Part shown: piece after piece, positions 58,533 through 64,000 of the stretch
Position numbering within the stretch: the first letter of the stretch is position 1
How the letters are laid out: each line of letters opens with the position of its first letter
NCBI GenBank assembly: GCA_032209605.1
Contig: JASFXZ010000003.1
Coordinates: 4,528,807-4,592,806, forward strand
Direction: 5' to 3'
DNA length: 64,000 nucleotides
DNA from: Mactromeris polynyma
Taxonomy: Eukaryota > Mollusca > Bivalvia > Venerida > Mactridae
The notes under the pieces: generated by a model
Told to the model about the DNA's origin: nothing
Database searches by the model: none
Seen by the model: only the letters and a program-made list of their open reading frames with translations
Translations under genes and position numbers: made by a program

Positions 58533-58870
58533 TCTTTTAGCACCTCAAGTGCATCGATTTATTATCGATCTCCTCTTTACTACCAGTATAGCGGAAGCAA
58601 GTGCAATATTATTGGCCCGCTGTTTTGTGCCCCTTGATCTGGTAACCGTCAAGTAGAATATTACGCTCTTCACTCTACATCAGCCAAACGCTTTCAATTT
58701 CCTTAATATGTAAATTGAAATTGTCTGTAAACGTAACAGAGACAAAGATCTGTCGTGATATTCATTCTAGTTTTAAGTGATAAACAATAGGAGAGGAGTA
58801 GTGAAAAATGGACACCTGATATTACTAAATTCATTAAAAGCTCTTAAAATAATTACACAAGTCAATAATT
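58533..58870. repeat. Copy of the 24.2-24.8 kb block, without the MITE
   Basis: Colinear with 24235-24760 ('tagcggaagcaagtgc', 'tctacatcagccaa', 'gacacctgatattactaaat') but lacks the 154-bp MITE: it reads 'ccccttgatctggtaaccgt' where the other copy is interrupted. Confidence 0.75.
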
Positions 58871-59454
58871 TAATCAAGGGTCTCAAATTCATATCTCCAA
58901 ATCTGTCTGAAATCCTTTTAAAATTCTATTTCTTGATGGCTGTTATATTAAAAGATCATTCAGGGGTATTGGGTCAATACCGACTTGCAATCTTTTGTCT
59001 ATACAATGTGGTGGCCTTATTGCCCTATGTGTACATGTATGTATATGTATGGACAAGAGTAATTTTCGTAAATGTATTAGCTAGCATGTTTATAGAAGTC
59101 ATTTTGAATTACTTTTTTACCTGCTGTAAATCTGATGAAGATAAAAAGCGTCATTCATAAATATTTTACTTTGTTGTAGAACGTTGAACGTAGGTTGGAT
59201 ATTTTGGCGTCTGTAATCATGACCCCGGTGAATTGCTTTATTATCATGAGAGTGTTTAGGTGCAATCCATGGTCTTTAATAAGGGTTTAAAATTGGGATA
59301 TAAATGGTATTTGAAGGGATATACCGACGTCAACAACGTTTTCTCGAAGTGTTTGAAAAAGAACGAAATCACTGCCGAATACATGGAGGCTGACCAGGTT
59401 CGAACTCAGTAGGTTGCGTAGAATGCGCTGTATTTGGTAAAACCAGGAACGAAA
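58871..59454. other. No gene recognised
   Basis: A 127-residue plus frame (58777-59160) is hydrophobic and AT-driven; no motif, and it overlaps the duplicated block. Confidence 0.35.
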
Positions 59455-61042
59455 TGTTACAGTAATGGCCTTTATCCACTCACCCTTTGTTACAGTAATG
59501 GCTTTTATCCACTCACCCTATGTTACAGTAATGGCCTATATCCACTCACCCTATGTTACAGTAATGGCCTTTATCCACTCACCCTTTGTTACAGTAATGA
59601 CCTCTATCCACTCACCCTATGTTACAGTAATGGCATTTATCCACTCACCCTATGTTACAGTAATGACCTTTATCCACTCACCCTTTGTTACAGTAATGGC
59701 CTTTATCCACTCACCCTATGTTACAGTAATGGCCTTAATCCACTCACCCTATATTACAGTAATGACCTTTATCCACTCACCCTATGTAACAGTAATGACC
59801 TTTATCCACTCACCCTATGTTACAGCAATGGCATTTATCCACTCACCCTTTGTAACAGTAATGGCCTTTATCCCCTTACCCTATGTTACAGTAATGGCCT
59901 TTATCTACTCACCCTATGTTACAGTAATGGCCTTTATCCTTCCCCCCTCTGTTACAGTAATGGCCTTTGTCTACTCACCCTATGTTACAACAATGGCCTT
60001 TATCCACTCACCATATGTTACAGTAATGGCCTTTATCCACTCACCCTATGTTACAGTAATGGCCTTTATCCACTCATCCTTTGTTACAGTAATGGCCTTT
60101 ATCCACTCACCCTTTGTTACGGTAATGGCCTTTATCTACTCACCCTATGTTACAGTAATGGCCTTTATCCTTTCCCCCTCTGTTACAGTAATGGCCTTTA
60201 TCCACTCACCCTTTGTTACAGTAATGACCTCTATCCACTCACCCTATGTTACAGTAATGACCTTTATCCACTCACCCTATGTTACAGTAATGACCTTTAT
60301 CCACTCACCCTATGTTACAGTAATGGCCTTTATCCACTCACCAATTGTTACAGCAATGGCCTTTATCCACTCGCCCTTTGTTACAGTAATGACCTTTATC
60401 CACTCACCAATTGTTACAGCAATGGCCTTTATCCACTCACCCTATGTTAGAGTAATGACCTTTATCCACTCACCCTATGTTACAGCAATGGCCTTTATCC
60501 ACTCACCCTATGTTACAGTAATGGCCTTTATCCACTCACCCTTTGTAACAGTAATGACCTTTATCCACTCACCCTATGTTACAGCAATGGCCTTTATCCA
60601 CTCACCCTATGTTACAGTAATGGCATTTATCCACTCACACTATGTTACAGTATTGACCTTTATCCACTCACCCTATGTTACAGTAATGGCATTTATCCAC
60701 TCACCCTATGTAACAGTAATGACCTTTATCCACTCACCCTATGTTACAGTAATGACCTTTATCCACTCACCCTATGTAACAGCAATGGCCTTTATCCACT
60801 CACCCTATGTTACAGTAATGACATTTATCCACTCACCCTATGTTACAGTAATGGCCTTAATCCACTCACCCTATGTTACAGCAATGGCCTTTATCCACTC
60901 ACCAATTGTTACAGTAATGACCTTTATCCACTCACCCTATGTTACAGCAATGGCCTTTATCCACTCACCCTATGTTACAGTAATGACATTTATCCACTCA
61001 CCCTATATTACAGTAATGGCCTTAATCCACTCACCCTATGTC
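59455..61042. repeat. 33-bp minisatellite, about 48 copies
   Basis: Unit 'tgttacagtaatggccttta' plus 'tccactcacccta'. No frame-changing indels, so two plus-strand frames stay open (338 and 542 residues); these are not genes. Variation: ggcc/gacc/ggca, cagtaa/cagcaa, cctatg/cctttg/caattg. Confidence 0.97.
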
Positions 61043-61765
61043 ACACGAACTTTCAGTGCTTTAACTCTTAAGATTAATTTATTTGCTTGTTAACTGAATT
61101 CAGTGTGTTTTGTGATTATGGGGATTTTATGGTAACGTATTTTGATGATTCAGTTATAATTCAGTTACAACAGAAAATATTTTAGTGTTAGAAAAGTGCA
61201 GCGCATTGTTTGAAAAATTACCCCACGCACTGTTCAGACAGAGATACATTTTGACTATAGAATTATCCATATTCTTCACATAAAAAGGTACATAAAGGCA
61301 TTTAACAAAATGTTCTCCTTATTCTACGATGATTCCGTATGATAAACTCATTATTACAGGACTACCATACTCCACCCACAGCGCTCGAATTGTTTATTTT
61401 TAGCCTCTTAGTATAGTGTTTATAAGCGGCACGTGACACTTACGGCTAACAGTTGTCGACGTTACGTCTATATTTTGGTCACACATAAACTCACAGTGAC
61501 GGTGACTTCATGCTTCGAACTTATTTAAGGGCCCTTCATACATATAAAGAAATCAGAACTAAAACGAAAGAAAAATCAAAGTGTACGAAGGTCAATTAAT
61601 CGAGTTCGGTTTTTATACCAAACCGGACACATCGCGCTGTTAATAATGATATAAAAAAGTTTCAATTTACGAACGTATTTTAAATACAGCATCTCTATGA
61701 ATAATTCAAAATGATGTCAATCAGTAACTAAGTATATAGCATAAGGGTAAGTTTGATCCCATTAT
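61043..61765. other. No gene recognised
   Basis: AT-rich, no exon or element that I can support. Confidence 0.35.
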
Positions 61766-61790
61766 CTGCGCATGCGCAGTGATGACGTCA
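61766..61790. promoter_or_regulatory. NRF1-like palindrome next to a CRE
   Basis: 'ctgcgcatgcgcag' (61766-61779) is a perfect NRF1-type site and TGACGTCA follows at 61783-61790. Adjacent NRF1 and CRE sites are typical of TATA-less housekeeping promoters. No associated exon was identified. Confidence 0.4.
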
Positions 61791-62116
61791 TAGCGGCGAC
61801 CCCACTGAAGATACATTTTGTATGTAATGTTTAGTGAAATGACGGAGTGGGGATAAACGCTTGTTCAAGCTGATGAGTCTTTAAGGTTGTATTGCTCTTC
61901 GATCGAAGCAATTTACTTGGGAATAATTAGGTGAAACTGAAGGCCACTGCGAACGTAGCACTCACATCTATTGATATGCTGAAATATTGAATCACGAGAC
62001 GCGCTATATGCCGGAGAGGGTTATCATACTGGTATCCCTGTATCTTTCCGTTCGCATTATGTGTCCTGACTCATTAGAGAGAAATGCGTGATTTCACTAT
62101 TTGACCCGGCATCATT

Positions 62117-62240
62117 TCATTGTGCATGTCTGTGTTGCGGTGTCAAAATTGGTCCTATCGCAGGTTTTCGATTCCGTATCCCATGTTCATGCAGTGTGTG
62201 GACAGTCTGAGAACTGATCCGGCAATCGTGATTAGGTACA
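62117..62240 (-). pseudogene. Tc1-like transposase fragment
   Basis: Minus-strand frame with CRISSQTVHTLHEHGIRNRK and PAIGPILTPQHRHAQ resembles the second helix-turn-helix region of Tc1 transposases (xRISxQTVRNRLxExGIRxRRP). It stops at once and no catalytic domain follows, so it is a fragment. Different part of the protein from the 34 kb copy. Confidence 0.6.
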
Positions 62241-62330
62241 ATTGCAGAGGAAGGGAGTCCAATGCATGGGTCCCAATCATATTGCAGTGATATTTTGTGA
62301 ACACTTATTTTGCGTTTTTTATCCAAACAT

Positions 62331-63150
62331 CAAAGGTCAGTAACACTAGACCAAAAAATATATAAAAAAAGAAATATACATGTAGACTCACTCTGTGAAC
62401 ACGAGTATGTAAAATTAATTTAAGCGAAGGTACGTGAGATACGTGTGTTATAAAAATGTGGCAATAGGCAGTTTAATCGACTAAGTATATTTATATTTTA
62501 TTATGTTATATTTTTTACATTTGTTTCAACATGATATGAAATACTTGAAATAGAATTTCAAACTTCGCGACTCAGTAAAACTGTAGTACGACTCATACAA
62601 CTTCACACTGACTAAGGTACGAACCAATACCAGTCACGTATCGCTACCGTCACATCTTCCAAATCTTTGTTAAGATCACTGACACCAGCAAGAGTTAAAA
62701 CAACCAGAAAGTAGTATAGGGGTCTCTTTACTTCCAAACAAACGGGCGCCATTTTGTTGACCTAGTTACTATTTATAGTAACTCATGACTAGGAGTGAAT
62801 CCCTTTACAATGTATGACGGGTGCGTCTATTGAAATGTTAATCCGTTGATCAAACCAACCACCGCATGCCTGAACACTAACGCATCTATTTTTAGACATT
62901 TATGAATCTATTGATTCAAGACCGGGTGCGTGTACAATAGTCTATTGAAATGTTGGTGGGTTTTGGTGAGTTTTGTGGGTTTGAACAAAATGGCGGCCAT
63001 TGTAATTTGGTTGATTCATTGTTTCACTAGAAGAAACATCTGCCTCCTAGATTGGCGCCTATTTAAACGATATGATAATAACCGTCCTATTGATTCCTAT
63101 ATGTGCGTATCACTGACTGATATGTGATTTTAACTAGTTTTAACAAGTCA
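62331..63150. other. No gene recognised
   Basis: AT-rich; short frames without motifs. 'gcgccattttgttgacc' and 'caaaatggcggccattgtaa' stretches occur, but no exon is supported. Confidence 0.35.
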
Positions 63151-63262
63151 CCCAAACATCGGAGCCCCGGAGTCCCAAACATCGGAGCCCCGGAGACCCA
63201 AACATCGGAGCACCGGAGCCCCAAACATCGGTGCCCCGGAGCCCCAAACTTCGGAGCCCCTT
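63151..63262. repeat. 23-bp GC-rich tandem repeat, 5 copies
   Basis: Unit 'cccaaacatcggagccccgg' plus 'aga/agt/agc'. Much more GC-rich than its surroundings; both overlapping minus-strand frames here are repeat artefacts. Confidence 0.95.
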
Positions 63263-64000
63263 TTTGAAAGGTGATATCCGTAGAGAAATGGCTTTGAAAA
63301 GTACGTCGAAGCAAATGTGTGTATATATTTTCATTGTAAATACGTATGAAGTTGGACACCTTTATCTTACTATAAGAACAGAGTGAACATTTTTGTTTTC
63401 AATGCGAGTTTTAAATGTCATGGCTACTCACCGGCCACCTGTAATTGTGAGGCATCTGACTAGTTTACTATTAACTTTGATTGAAATGATTGTGCTATCT
63501 CTGAAAGAAGCTAGTAATGGTAACATATAATGGTGACTATGCCTTGACAGGGGCATAGCTAGCCCTCTATTCATGTGGATTCATAATTGTGCTAGGGGGG
63601 TCCGGGCCGGAAAACTTTGAAAACAATGGTGCAATCTGGTGCATTCTGGGCGTTCTGAGGTGCTTTATTTAGTACTGGAAAATTGACAGTTTAAGGATCA
63701 TAAATCAACAAATAAACCCTTTACTCGACAGAATCATAGGGATTCAGCCGCGTACTCGCGTATAGGCAGCTACGCGCCTGCTTGATGACCTTTCACCAAT
63801 GTGAAGTGTCATATTGCTATCTACACAAACGACCCCTTAGAACAGCCTTGGTGTGGATATATCAACAGGAAACAAGGACAATATCAGGTTGGATACATTA
63901 TATTACGCAATAAATAATATTGACCCCTGTACATGTTCACTATCTAGAAGTCTATCTTGTCCAGACACCTAATCAGCATTTTACGGAGTCTGGCCCAGTG
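63263..64000. other. No gene recognised
   Basis: No exon or element boundary that I can support to the window end. Confidence 0.35.

Noticed and set aside
59434..61093. Open frames of 338 and 542 codons
   Set aside because: Translation of the 33-bp minisatellite; both frames open only because 33 is a multiple of three.

Overview
The window is eukaryotic genomic DNA: AT-rich, mostly non-coding, with genes split by introns that have GT-AG junctions, and dense in tandem and interspersed repeats. A tRNA-headed SINE, repeats with a 'ggccatgatggccct' start, LINE and Tc1 remnants and the protein sequences suggest a mollusc, most likely a bivalve. That assignment is inference; I cannot name the species.

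Layout. (1) 0.6-2.7 kb is a 64-bp minisatellite, followed at 3.1-3.9 kb by the last two exons of a cytochrome P450 (+). (2) 5.6-16 kb holds a frataxin gene (-) in at least four coding exons. Exon phases and intron positions agree, as I recall them, with human exons 2-5. Its introns are loaded with minisatellites (55, 55, 75, 21, 26, 30 and 55 bp units), and its stop codon sits on the edge of a 22-bp array. (3) 16.5-24.8 kb is gene-poor: two divergent non-LTR retrotransposon remnants and several inverted-repeat (MITE-like) elements, one with a target duplication and an apparent empty paralogous site at 58.6 kb. (4) 25.2-31.8 kb is a NUDT15-like Nudix hydrolase (+) in three exons; intron 1 holds a 34-bp and a 43-bp minisatellite. 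(5) 34.0-35.3 kb has a dead Tc1-like transposon and a foldback element carrying CRE motifs. (6) 38.2-41.0 kb is a large gene (-), about 843 aa, with Gln-rich and Pro/Ser-rich tracts and what looks like three copies of one module. I do not recognise it. A TATA box lies upstream, and a 32-nt last coding exon follows a short intron. (7) 42-64 kb contains a SINE, several tandem arrays (including 26 bp x 100 and 33 bp x 48), inverted-repeat elements, a Tc1 fragment, two weak exon candidates and an NRF1/CRE-like promoter motif, but no gene I can name.

The genes do not form an operon. P450 and frataxin are convergent, as are NUDT15 and the 843-aa gene. Frataxin (mitochondrial iron-sulfur cluster assembly), P450 (haem monooxygenase) and NUDT15 (nucleotide-pool clean-up) share no obvious pathway. 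Nearly all long open frames outside these exons are tandem-repeat artefacts or antisense shadows.
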